Positions 11,024 through 18,036 of a DNA stretch of 22,608 nt are shown here, one piece after another (position 1 is the stretch's first letter; every line of letters starts with the position of its first letter). The position numbers and the translations under genes are program-made. Source of the DNA: a virus. The notes beneath the pieces were generated by a model. That model worked only from the letters and a program-made list of their open reading frames with translations. It searched no databases and was not told the DNA's origin. The DNA is taken from the IMG/VR virus record IMGVR_UViG_3300032093_000908, positions 1 to 22,608 of that record; one strand, given 5' to 3'.

Positions 11024-12721
11024 TTACTTCTTAAGAAGTGCAACCTTAGACTTTGGATTCTTCTTGTTCCATTTAGTTGCAAGAGAATTATACTGCTTTA
11101 CAAAAGCAGCACGATCAGCAATTGCCTTAGCATCTGCTGCTGCCTTATCAGCCTTAAGTGTTGTAATTTCTGCCTTAAGGCTATCAAAAATTCCCTGCAT
11201 TGCGGTAATCTGTGCAACTAATGCTGCAAGAGTAGCGTTTGTGCTAGAAGAAGAGTTTGATACCTTCGCTGTTGCAGATACTGCTACCTGTCCAGCCAAA
11301 GGAAGTGAAGTTCCACCAGTTGCTGAAATTGTTACAGTGTTTTCTGTCAATGGCATAAATACCTTGTATGACTTAACTGTATCAGTATCAGTTGTAACTG
11401 ATGTTGCTGTAAGAATATCTGAACCTGAACCAAATGCATAGGTTGAAGTAATTCCACCTGTTGCAAATAGAGCAGAGTGTGTCTTTCCAGATAATGGAAG
11501 ACCTGCTGCATCAAGAACTGTTACTCTAATAGTTGCTGCTTCTCCTGGAAGATATGTGTCCTTGTCAAAAGCCAACTTTACAGTTGCTGCTGGTGACTCT
11601 ACACGTACTGCAACTGAGTTAGAAGAGATTGTTCCAGACTTAATTGTAACTGCAACATCTCCAGCCTTAACACCAGTAAGAGTAAATACTGCCTCACCAT
11701 TAACAATTGTTGCTGCTGTACCTGAATCAGATACTGTTGCAATATTGCTTGAGAAAGCATTAAGTGTTCCTGCTCCAACTGTTACGCCAGAAGCATCCTT
11801 TGCTACTGCCTTAACTGTAGTTGTGTTTGCACCAAGTGCAATAACAGACTTGACTGGAGTTGCTTCGATTGTAGCAATGTCTCCATAGAATGTTACCTTC
11901 TCTGTTGCAAGTACTGTACCTGTAAGTGTTGTAATTGTAATTGTTCCAACTCCTGCAGTACCGTCAGCAAATACGCCAATGTAATTTCCTGAAGGGATAA
12001 CAACTGAACGACCAAGAAGTGACATTGTTGTGGCATTTGTGCCATATCCAATTGCTCCTGATCCAGTTACTGTAGCAAGAAGCGACTCTGAAGTTGCTCT
12101 GCCTGCTGCATTCTTTTGTGCAATAACAATAACTGCTGCTGCATCTGTTGCTGCTGCCTTTGGCGCAAATACTGAATCATCTGCTGTAGCAGTAATTACT
12201 TCACCTCTATTAAGAATTGAAGTTGTTGTTGAAGCAGATGGAACTGTATCTCCAGCCCCTACTGTTACTGTCCATGCAACTGATGGACCAGTTGATGGGC
12301 GAGTTGTAATAATTCTTGCCTCGTATGTACCTGCAACTGATGGAGCAACCAAAGATACTGTAAACTTTGCAGTTACATATCCTGGAGTATTAACAGTTGA
12401 GTTAACATCTGCTGAAAGATTAGTGTTAGCAATTGCTACAGTTGCTGTTGATGTTTCTAGCAATGTAATTGTTGCTGACTTGTTAGCCGTTGATGGCTGT
12501 GCAAACATAGCAGAAAGCACGGTTGCTGTATCTGCTGTTGTTTCTGAAATAAATGACAGTGTAACTACTGCTGTTGCAGTTTCACCAACTAGAATTGAGT
12601 CTGTAGCAGAATCAATCGTTAGTGTAGGTGCAATCACAGCAGCACTTGTCGGAAGTGCCGATAGTACGCCAAAGGACATTGCTGCAGCGAGTCCTAGAGC
12701 GATTTTCTTAAATGAATTCAT
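11024..12721 (-). CDS. 565-aa secreted Ig-like surface protein with C-terminal coiled coil
   Basis: The signal peptide is textbook: MNSFKKIALGLAAAMSFGVL, then cleavage after PTSA (residue 27). The mature part is Thr/Val/Ala-rich beta structure, probably several bacterial Ig-like domains; examples are LVGETATAVVTLSF near residue 45, GAGTLNAFSSNIATVSDSG mid-protein and YLPGEAATIRVTVLDAAG near residue 400. A coiled coil (about 490-545; LAALVAQITAMQ, LKAEITTLKADKAAADAK) is followed by YNSLATKWNKKNPKSKVALL at the end. From memory, this layout and C-terminus resemble abundant surface proteins of aquatic Actinobacteria, so it may be host-derived. It follows the terminase with no promoter between them, has AAGGAGA before its ATG and ends at a strong terminator. 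Confidence 0.82.
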   Translation of the reverse strand: MNSFKKIALGLAAAMSFGVLSALPTSAAVIAPTLTIDSATDSILVGETATAVVTLSFISETTADTATVLSAMFAQPSTANKSATITLLETSTATVAIANTNLSADVNSTVNTPGYVTAKFTVSLVAPSVAGTYEARIITTRPSTGPSVAWTVTVGAGDTVPSASTTTSILNRGEVITATADDSVFAPKAAATDAAAVIVIAQKNAAGRATSESLLATVTGSGAIGYGTNATTMSLLGRSVVIPSGNYIGVFADGTAGVGTITITTLTGTVLATEKVTFYGDIATIEATPVKSVIALGANTTTVKAVAKDASGVTVGAGTLNAFSSNIATVSDSGTAATIVNGEAVFTLTGVKAGDVAVTIKSGTISSNSVAVRVESPAATVKLAFDKDTYLPGEAATIRVTVLDAAGLPLSGKTHSALFATGGITSTYAFGSGSDILTATSVTTDTDTVKSYKVFMPLTENTVTISATGGTSLPLAGQVAVSATAKVSNSSSSTNATLAALVAQITAMQGIFDSLKAEITTLKADKAAADAKAIADRAAFVKQYNSLATKWNKKNPKSKVALLKK

Positions 12722-12741
12722 CTTTCTCCTTGTTTGTTTGT

Positions 12742-14517
12742 TTATATTAAGTTGAATTTATCGAGGAAATCCTTAACATCGTTAGGCATTTCTCGATTAT
12801 CCAATTCTACCATATCCCTTTGTTTTTGTGCAAGTCGTGTTGCAGAACTCCAGGTATGGACATCTATTTCTGTATTATTAGTCTTTGCTGTGTGAGAGAT
12901 AGCCCCAAATACGGCTCCACATACAGCATCTGCCAAGTCTTTAGATTTTTTACGGGGGTGATCAACACGGTTGCCCTTCATAATCTTTAACTCTGACATT
13001 TCTTCAAGCAAGATTGGAATCATGGGAATTGAAACACGCTCCTCATAAATCATCATAGCCAAATCCTCATAGTGTTTCTTTGCAACAGAAACAGTTTCAG
13101 TCCTAATTCCTACTGCTTGCAACTCATTTTGAATATCAAATGACTGCCATCGGTCAAAAGAAACCATGCCAAGATTAAATCCTTGTCTACGTAAGTTCAT
13201 AATCCACTGCTTGACTTCTGATAGGTTAACTGGACCTTCTGCTCTTGGTTCCCACCAGGCTACTGCATCCACTACAACAATTGGCGCTACCTGTTCATAA
13301 TCTTTAATGACCTGAATGTTTACCCACTTATCTACGTGAGCAATAGCAACTGCACACTTGTCATGCTTTTGTGCAAGGTCAGCATGTATATAATAAACCT
13401 TATTCTCATCTGGCTTAAAGGTTTCATCAAACCTTCTGAACTGATCTAGTGGATTTCTTGTGTTCATACATTTTTCTAGTTTATCTTTTTGCTTAAAGAA
13501 AGCATCTGATGCATATGTTGGCATACAAGCAAAGCGCATCATTGCATCTCCTAGGTCTGTGTAAAAGGCTAATTTAAAATCTTCTATTTTACGAGTAGGA
13601 TTAACTTCCCAAGTTGGTCTTTTAAATGCATAGACTCTTGGTATTTTATATGAAAGTATTGTATCTTCATCCCACGAAATTTCAAACTGGTTTCCTGGAT
13701 CATCGTGTGGCAAGTCTTCGTTCATGATAAACGTATGTCTACGCTCAATAGTTTCTTTATCAGCAATAACTGCTTCATATCGTTGGGAAATAAAGTCACC
13801 TTGATATCTGGGGAATGAAAGCAAAACAACTTTACCAAGATCAGGGAAACGAGAATCTACGGTACCACGGAAGGCTTTATAGATGTTATCAGCAGTTTTT
13901 CCTTGTTCGTTACCAGTACCTACTTCTGTAGCAAAACCAGAAATCTCATCAAGTACTGCCATAAGAAGGTTTAAACCCTCATGAGATTCTCTTTCTGAAT
14001 GACCAGAATAAACTGTAATTGCCTTATCGAATTCAATTGAGTCAGCCTTAGCGTTATACTTACCCGCAAACCACGGAGATTTTTCAATCTTTGTTTTAAA
14101 GCCTTTAAAGAAAACGTTCTTAGCCTGTTGTGCGTTAACAGCAACGTTAATAATATCAATTGCGTCTCCTGCAGGCTTGCCAAAGTATGTTGCTGGATCC
14201 TTTAGGCAAAGTAGTTTATATACTACATATGCACATGCCACGGTTGAAATAAAATCTTTGCCACTACCCTTGCCAAGTTGGAGAATCAATTCATTTTTTG
14301 TATATTTATTAAAATGATTTAAGCCTTCGGCTTGACCCATAAGTTCTATCAGGTCTTCTTTGCGATAAATTTGACTCATTGCCTCTACTATTTCATATTG
14401 AATATCAGAAAGCAGTGGTTGACCAAGATATTCAGGAGACTGAACAAAGGTTTTTACATCTACTGGAGTTTCAATAAAATGGTTTTCTTTTAAAACATCA
14501 AGAAACTCATTGAACAT
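12742..14517 (-). CDS. terL: terminase large subunit (DNA-packaging ATPase/nuclease)
   Basis: The protein has about 591 residues in two parts. The ATPase has Walker A GKGSGKD (residues 82-88) and Walker B LMAVLDEIS (about 183-191, with the catalytic Glu). The RNase H-like nuclease has YYIHADLAQ (first Asp about 378), MVSFDRWQS (middle Asp) and KDLADAVCGAVFG near 525 (last Asp). This enzyme cuts concatemers and pumps DNA into the head through the portal. I prefer the ATG at 14517, which overlaps the preceding gene by 11 nt; a TTG at 14526 is possible. The family type (cos or headful) cannot be told by eye. The neighbour downstream is unexpectedly a secreted surface protein rather than the portal gene. 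Confidence 0.93.
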   Translation of the reverse strand: MFNEFLDVLKENHFIETPVDVKTFVQSPEYLGQPLLSDIQYEIVEAMSQIYRKEDLIELMGQAEGLNHFNKYTKNELILQLGKGSGKDFISTVACAYVVYKLLCLKDPATYFGKPAGDAIDIINVAVNAQQAKNVFFKGFKTKIEKSPWFAGKYNAKADSIEFDKAITVYSGHSERESHEGLNLLMAVLDEISGFATEVGTGNEQGKTADNIYKAFRGTVDSRFPDLGKVVLLSFPRYQGDFISQRYEAVIADKETIERRHTFIMNEDLPHDDPGNQFEISWDEDTILSYKIPRVYAFKRPTWEVNPTRKIEDFKLAFYTDLGDAMMRFACMPTYASDAFFKQKDKLEKCMNTRNPLDQFRRFDETFKPDENKVYYIHADLAQKHDKCAVAIAHVDKWVNIQVIKDYEQVAPIVVVDAVAWWEPRAEGPVNLSEVKQWIMNLRRQGFNLGMVSFDRWQSFDIQNELQAVGIRTETVSVAKKHYEDLAMMIYEERVSIPMIPILLEEMSELKIMKGNRVDHPRKKSKDLADAVCGAVFGAISHTAKTNNTEIDVHTWSSATRLAQKQRDMVELDNREMPNDVKDFLDKFNLI

Positions 14518-15043
14518 CGTGGACAATTGTAATCACTTCGCCTTCTTTTGCAATAGAAGAAAGTCTATGCATAATTAAGTCACGTATTTCTGGATGCTCT
14601 GAAGCAACATCTCTAAGAATTCCAATAAGGACTTCTTGTTTTCTTTCAATCTCAACCATTTCTTCTGCAAGTTCTTTGTTCTCAAGTAGACCAGCCTTTT
14701 GAAGCATTTCAATTCTAGACTTTTCAATATCCATAACAAGTTTAATAGCCTGAGTTTTTGCACTAAGATTATTAGTCAAACTTGATTCATCAATAACCTC
14801 ATAAGCCTTTGTTATAAGTTTGCTGTAATGTGTGTCTGCTCCAGCAAGAGCCTCTTTAGCACGAGCACGAATAGCATCATTGGCAGAAGCCATAACTTTC
14901 CACTCATTAATTAATGCAACAACACGAGTTCTTGGCATATCTAGGTCTTTGGAAATCTTAGTTGGATCTTGACCCTTTAAATATTCAGTTACAACCTTGT
15001 TAACTTCATCAAGATGCTCTATTAGTTCTACTTCACTTGACAA
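14507..15043 (-). CDS. putative terminase small subunit (HTH plus helical domain)
   Basis: This is a 178-residue, almost wholly helical protein. An N-terminal helix-turn-helix is visible (residues about 13-50; VVTEYLKGQDPTKISKDLDM, then TRVVALINEW), as expected for site recognition by a small terminase. It is followed by a long helical region (KLITKAYEVIDE and SRIEMLQKAGLLENKEL) that could form the ring. It directly precedes and overlaps the large terminase gene, which is the usual order. The start is TTG at 15043 with GAGGGT 7 nt upstream; no ATG precedes the HTH. Name by position and fold only. Confidence 0.68.
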   Translation of the reverse strand: MSSEVELIEHLDEVNKVVTEYLKGQDPTKISKDLDMPRTRVVALINEWKVMASANDAIRARAKEALAGADTHYSKLITKAYEVIDESSLTNNLSAKTQAIKLVMDIEKSRIEMLQKAGLLENKELAEEMVEIERKQEVLIGILRDVASEHPEIRDLIMHRLSSIAKEGEVITIVHDVQ

Positions 15044-15284
15044 TGTATTTACCCTCTAACCTATTTATTTCATCTTTAATATAAAAGATTGCCTTTTCAA
15101 GATCTTGAATTGTTTTTTCTTCATCTTTAAGACCTGCTCTCCAAAGATATTTAAAAGCATTTCCAATATTAAAATTACGATGTCTAGTTATTTGAATACA
15201 TTCAACACCAGAAGGATCTGTTGTATAGTGTAATGGATGATTAACTTGGTCAACTGTAATGCTTAACTCTGTATGATTACTCAT
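15033..15284 (-). CDS. DUF3310 family protein
   Basis: The 83-residue product contains the whole DUF3310 pattern: VNHPLHYTTDPSGVECIQI near the start, then FNIGNAFKYLWRAGLKD, then a helix with DLEKAIFYIKDEINRLE. The NHPxHY and GNAxKYLWRxGxK motifs are conserved in this family, which is widespread in phages and sometimes fused to nucleotide kinases. Its function is not established; a link to nucleotide metabolism is suspected. I chose the ATG at 15284 because it overlaps the preceding stop by 8 nt (ATGAGTAA) and has GAAGAGG upstream. Longer in-frame versions run back inside the tiny membrane-protein gene. Confidence 0.88.
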   Translation of the reverse strand: MSNHTELSITVDQVNHPLHYTTDPSGVECIQITRHRNFNIGNAFKYLWRAGLKDEEKTIQDLEKAIFYIKDEINRLEGKYIVK

Positions 15285-15405
15285 CTGATTCATCCTCTTC
15301 CCAATCAAATGCTTCTGGCATACCTTTAAGCGCTGTGATAACATAGGTTAAACCTACTGCGCCAGCAATTCCAATTCCAATTAAAACCTTTTGTGCTTTA
15401 TTCAT
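15277..15405 (-). CDS. tiny single-span membrane protein, 42 aa
   Basis: This gene was read directly: ATG at 15405, TAA at 15277-15279. The product is MNKAQKVLIGIGIAGAVGLT, continuing into YVITALKGM, then an acidic tail (EAFDWEEDESDE). There is one hydrophobic segment (about 7-26) with small residues, a basic N-terminus and a strongly acidic C-terminus. It is overlapped by neighbours at both ends (ATGA and ATGAGTAA), which argues for real translation. The role is unknown; a membrane anchor for the adjacent proteins or a toxin-like peptide are both possible. Confidence 0.65.
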   Translation of the reverse strand: MNKAQKVLIGIGIAGAVGLTYVITALKGMPEAFDWEEDESDE

Positions 15406-15557
15406 CGTCGTGACTTCCTTAGTCCAAATTTAGCAAGGTAAACATAGATTGTTTCTACGCTTGCCCCGCACTCTTTTGCAATCTCTTCTGGAGACTTTTT
15501 ATCCATAAGAAACCTCTTACGGAGCCAAACCTCTGATGTATATAGTTTACCAGCCAT
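15402..15557 (-). CDS. small helix-turn-helix DNA-binding protein, 51 aa
   Basis: This was read directly: ATG at 15557, TGA at 15402-15404. The core KSPEEIAKECGASVETIYVY is a clean HTH (residues about 21-41), followed by LAKFGLRKSRR; before it stands LYTSEVWLRKRFLMDK. The YxxxxWLRxxxxxxxxSxxEIAKxxGxSxxTIYxxLxKxGL pattern is common in small phage proteins and in the DNA-binding tails of homing endonucleases. It may regulate phage genes. An internal ATG at 15506 has AAGAGG 6 nt upstream and would give a 34-residue version with the HTH intact. It overlaps the next gene by 4 nt (ATGA). Confidence 0.8.
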   Translation of the reverse strand: MAGKLYTSEVWLRKRFLMDKKSPEEIAKECGASVETIYVYLAKFGLRKSRR

Positions 15558-15561
15558 AGCG

Positions 15562-16152
15562 TTATTTGTCAACCCCCAAAGCCTTATTCCAATTATTTAC
15601 AGCCCAATGACCAATGCCACAGGCATCAGCCACATCGTTATCAGTAATAGTCTTTTTATACTGAAACTCTATAAAGTCCATAGTTCTTTGTTTTCTAAGA
15701 TTACGCTCAAAGGTTTTATACCAAGACAAAGACTTTCCAGGATTTCTAACAGCAATCATTGCTCTTTCATCTTTAGATATCTTTTTGTTACCAATATAAT
15801 TTTGCCAGGTAATAGGTGAAACTTTTCCCACTGTAGTAATTCCACACATAGCGGCAGCACCAAGAAGAGCACCCTGAACCAATGCAAGATCGGCAGCAGT
15901 CTTAGGGCTATTCATAAATACCGTATGTTCAATTACTATAGCATCTGCCTTCATAATTGTTTCAAAATATGCCTTAGTTTTTCTAGCAGCATCCCCCACT
16001 TTAGCGTATATGTCTTCACCTTCAAAGTTTATCTTACCAATTTCTTTTAAATCTTTTTTATCAAATACAGCAAAAGCAAGGCTATTTGTACTAGCGTCTA
16101 TAGCACAAACACGATCTGGCTGAACCTCTATGCCCCACTTATTCTTGCTCAT
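15562..16152 (-). CDS. RuvC-like RNase H-fold nuclease (Holliday junction resolvase-like)
   Basis: The 196-residue protein follows the RuvC layout: first strand with Asp19 in CAIDASTNSLAFAVF, second acidic residue Glu75 in AIVIEHTVF, a helical QGALLGAAA region, the PITWQNYIG element, and the final pair Asp173/Asp176 in NDVADACGIGHWA. These four carboxylates would bind two metal ions. The family resolves four-way DNA junctions before packaging. I chose the ATG at 16152, which overlaps the zinc-finger gene by 14 nt; a TTG two codons earlier is an alternative. An Hjc-like nuclease is encoded in the same operon, so the two may act on different structures. Confidence 0.85.
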   Translation of the reverse strand: MSKNKWGIEVQPDRVCAIDASTNSLAFAVFDKKDLKEIGKINFEGEDIYAKVGDAARKTKAYFETIMKADAIVIEHTVFMNSPKTAADLALVQGALLGAAAMCGITTVGKVSPITWQNYIGNKKISKDERAMIAVRNPGKSLSWYKTFERNLRKQRTMDFIEFQYKKTITDNDVADACGIGHWAVNNWNKALGVDK

Positions 16153-16429
16153 AATCAATAAACCCCTTTAATTCTTTTAACATTTTTGCTACTTGTTTTT
16201 CACTTACATTGCAGTTAGCACAAAATCCAGAATCGTTATATATTGATAACTGGGTTTGGCAACCACCTAAACAAAATCTTTTCTTGCCTTTTCTCTTTTG
16301 ACGACGAGTTATCTGATACCTCTCGGTAATCTTTTCTTTAGTTGCAGCGTCTCTACAATCAACACTACAGTAAATTTGATAAGTTACTTTAGGTTCAAAA
16401 TATGTATCACATCTGTCACAGAGTTTCAA
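16139..16429 (-). CDS. double zinc-finger protein, TTG start
   Basis: The 96-residue product has two cysteine clusters joined by a very basic linker: CDRC and YCSVDC near the N-terminus, and CLGGC with CANC in the middle. Each set can bind one zinc. Between them lies RRQKRKGKKR, suggesting nucleic-acid contact. The C-terminal helix is LKELKGFIDYEQE. The start must be TTG at 16429: an in-frame TGA lies just before it and no ATG precedes the first cysteines. GGAGGGG upstream supports this. No named family is recognised; similar proteins in phages are sometimes called HNH-like, but no His-Asn-His motif is present here. Confidence 0.75.
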   Translation of the reverse strand: MKLCDRCDTYFEPKVTYQIYCSVDCRDAATKEKITERYQITRRQKRKGKKRFCLGGCQTQLSIYNDSGFCANCNVSEKQVAKMLKELKGFIDYEQE

Positions 16430-17231
16430 TCAGCCCCTCCATAGATTTGATTTTAACAACTCCAGCGCCAGCCTCATCACATGCTGCTTTGATTGGGCAT
16501 GTCTTACATATTTTTGAATTAGCACGATAATTTTTAGTTGGTAGTGTTCGATCAACCCAAGCCTTACGAACATCACGCATCCATTGGAAAGTTGCATCAA
16601 TCCACTGTCGATAATAATCGTCTACTTCAACTGGAAGAACTAAGAGTTCATGATTATTTTTATTCTCATAAATCAATACACCCTTTTTCTTACCAAGAAT
16701 CTTCATATAGATAAGCAACTGAATTAGGTGACCAGTTTTAGGCTTCATTGAGTTCTTACGATACTCAAACCCTTCGTTAAGCATTGTCTTGATTTCTCCG
16801 ACAATCTCTTCGCCTTCCCAGTCAAGCATTGCATCACCATATCCAAAGATAGGTGGATCATCATATCTAATCTTAAATTCTGTTGTTGGCTGGTTATCGT
16901 CATCACGGTATACCTTGGCAACTCCAGCATTCATCATGGCATCTTGAATTCTTGCGTGTGACAATGTTCCAGCAGTCATATTTGCTGCACCATAGGCATC
17001 TGCGTTGTCTTCAAATGTAGCACCATCAAATGCAAGATACCAATAGCGTGGACACTCTCCATGGCTATAGGCAATTGTTGATGGGGCAAATGTTTTTTTG
17101 GTTTGAAACTTTGGACCACGATTTACAACGTATCCAGATTTAATCTTTTCAATCAGCGCATCTGCATCCAGTATGGTGCTTTTCTTAGAAACACTTTTGA
17201 GCATAACCTGCTGTAATAAACTTTTTGTCAT
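16416..17231 (-). CDS. Cas4/RecB-like PD-(D/E)XK exonuclease with four-cysteine cluster site
   Basis: The 271-residue protein has the complete Cas4-type arrangement. It shows His92 (LSHARIQ), Asp133 (GYGDAMLDW), Glu146 and Lys148 (GEIKT), a QLLIYMK motif after it, and four cysteines for an iron-sulfur cluster: Cys60 in ECPRYWY and Cys242, Cys245, Cys251 in ICKTCPIKAAC. Such nucleases resect DNA ends, and phage copies usually sit beside recombinases, as here. No CRISPR array or cas1/cas2 is seen, so a recombination role is more likely. It has its own extended -10 promoter and an AAGGGGA ribosome site. Its end overlaps the zinc-finger gene by 14 nt. Confidence 0.9.
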   Translation of the reverse strand: MTKSLLQQVMLKSVSKKSTILDADALIEKIKSGYVVNRGPKFQTKKTFAPSTIAYSHGECPRYWYLAFDGATFEDNADAYGAANMTAGTLSHARIQDAMMNAGVAKVYRDDDNQPTTEFKIRYDDPPIFGYGDAMLDWEGEEIVGEIKTMLNEGFEYRKNSMKPKTGHLIQLLIYMKILGKKKGVLIYENKNNHELLVLPVEVDDYYRQWIDATFQWMRDVRKAWVDRTLPTKNYRANSKICKTCPIKAACDEAGAGVVKIKSMEGLIETL

Positions 17232-17252
17232 TATATCCCCTTGTTTTATATA

Positions 17253-17261
17253 AGTATAGCA
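17253..17261 (-). promoter_or_regulatory. extended -10 promoter (TGCTATACT) of the Cas4-like gene
   Basis: TGCTATACT occupies the short gap between the 103-residue gene and the Cas4-like ATG at 17231. The -35 region is not convincing. The predicted leader is about 15 nt and carries AAGGGG, so the recombination genes below can be expressed separately from the polymerase operon. Confidence 0.6.
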
Positions 17262-17263
17262 TG

Positions 17264-17575
17264 TTATCGCATTATGTATTTAAGTGCTGATACTAAGTTA
17301 TTTACTGCTTCTGCTGCTGTATAGTAAATGTTTTTCTTTGCTCTGTTGTTTTTATCTACATTTGCCATCCAAGTAGCCTTTAGTGCTAACTTTCCTGCAA
17401 TAGCCTGAAGTCTAACGATTTCAATACTGGCTACTGGAGCAGGGATATCTGGTTTAATGATTAACTTAGCAATCATTGTTAGAGCCGTATTGAGTTCTTC
17501 ATCTTCCATAAACTCAGCAATCTCTGCCAAACCATTAATCATTTCTAGTGTTGTTTGCCCTGTACCCTCTGTCAT
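17264..17575 (-). CDS. conserved phage hypothetical protein, 103 aa
   Basis: The protein is all-helical, 103 residues, with no cysteines. The first half is acidic (GLAEIAEFMEDEELNTALTM), and the second has LQAIAGKLALKATWMANV followed by a basic loop (DKNNRAKKN) and IYYTAAEAVNNLVSALKYIM. I know similar sequences only as unassigned phage proteins near replication genes. The helical bundle with a basic loop might bind the recombinase or DNA polymerase as an accessory factor, which is a guess from position. It starts 2 nt after the Hjc-like stop and ends just before the promoter of the Cas4-like gene. Confidence 0.65.
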   Translation of the reverse strand: MTEGTGQTTLEMINGLAEIAEFMEDEELNTALTMIAKLIIKPDIPAPVASIEIVRLQAIAGKLALKATWMANVDKNNRAKKNIYYTAAEAVNNLVSALKYIMR

Positions 17576-17576
17576 T

Positions 17577-17861
17577 TTATTCTCCTTCTATCAACTGTTC
17601 TAGTAGTTCTAATTCTATAATAGCCAGACGTACCTTCTTTGTACCCTCGCCTAAAACAATCACTAGCGCTGGATCCATATTTTTCTTTAGAGCATCAGTA
17701 ACTGCTTTTGCCCATACATCTTGGTTAAGTGTAAAAGATTTAGAGCACTCTTTGAAGTCTAAAACAAAGTTATGCCAAGAAGCATCTCCCTTTGTATTAT
17801 TTCTTCCAGAGTTTTTATGCTGCTTAGCACCTATTCTTTTAGATTCTCCACGCTCACTCAT
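17577..17861 (-). CDS. Hjc-like PD-(D/E)XK nuclease (Holliday junction resolvase-like)
   Basis: The 94-residue protein shows the phage version of the Hjc/PD-(D/E)XK core: KRIGAKQHKNSGRNNTKGDA with the first Asp in GDA, then VLDFKEC with Asp-x-Lys, then SKSFTLNQDVWAKA and a last strand ALVIVLGE. The family cuts branched DNA. It is short, about two thirds of archaeal Hjc, but similar mini versions are usual in phages. ATG at 17861 overlaps the zinc-ribbon stop by 8 nt (ATGAGTGA), preferred over a start four codons earlier. Substrate unproven. A RuvC-like nuclease lies 1.4 kb downstream. Confidence 0.8.
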   Translation of the reverse strand: MSERGESKRIGAKQHKNSGRNNTKGDASWHNFVLDFKECSKSFTLNQDVWAKAVTDALKKNMDPALVIVLGEGTKKVRLAIIELELLEQLIEGE

Positions 17862-18036
17862 TTTTAAAATCACTTTTCTTTTTCTTTGGAGGAATGAGAT
17901 TTACTTTTGATATATGTTTTTCTGGACACATCCATGTTGCATCCCCACTTTCAGCCCAATATCTTAAAGATGTAACTTCAACTCCACACTTCTTACATGG
18001 AAATTTTCCAGGATATACAGTAAAATCTTTAGCCAT
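17854..18036 (-). CDS. small zinc-ribbon protein, 60 aa
   Basis: A single zinc-ribbon is visible: PCKKCGVEV near residue 13, then WMCPEKH near residue 35, with Cys/Cys...Cys/His ligands. The region between (SLRYWAESGDATW) is a typical beta hairpin. The C-terminal part is a lysine-rich tail (PPKKKKSDFK). Such proteins may bind DNA or act as adaptors; no specific family is recognised. It is 8-nt coupled on both sides (ATGGCTAA with recA, ATGAGTGA with the Hjc-like gene), so the three are made together, and a part in recombination is a fair inference. Confidence 0.75.
   Translation of the reverse strand: MAKDFTVYPGKFPCKKCGVEVTSLRYWAESGDATWMCPEKHISKVNLIPPKKKKSDFKNE

Noticed and set aside
12030-12755. 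A 241-codon open frame on the plus strand opposite the 565-aa gene
   Set aside because: It is the mirror of a repetitive Thr/Val/Ala-rich coding region that contains few stop triplets on either strand. It has no ribosome site, no recognisable domain and contradicts the uniformly minus-strand layout.
16416-17231. The Cas4-like gene as a sign of a CRISPR-Cas system
   Set aside because: No repeat array, cas1 or cas2 is visible, and its neighbours are phage recombination genes, so a free-standing phage nuclease is the simpler reading.
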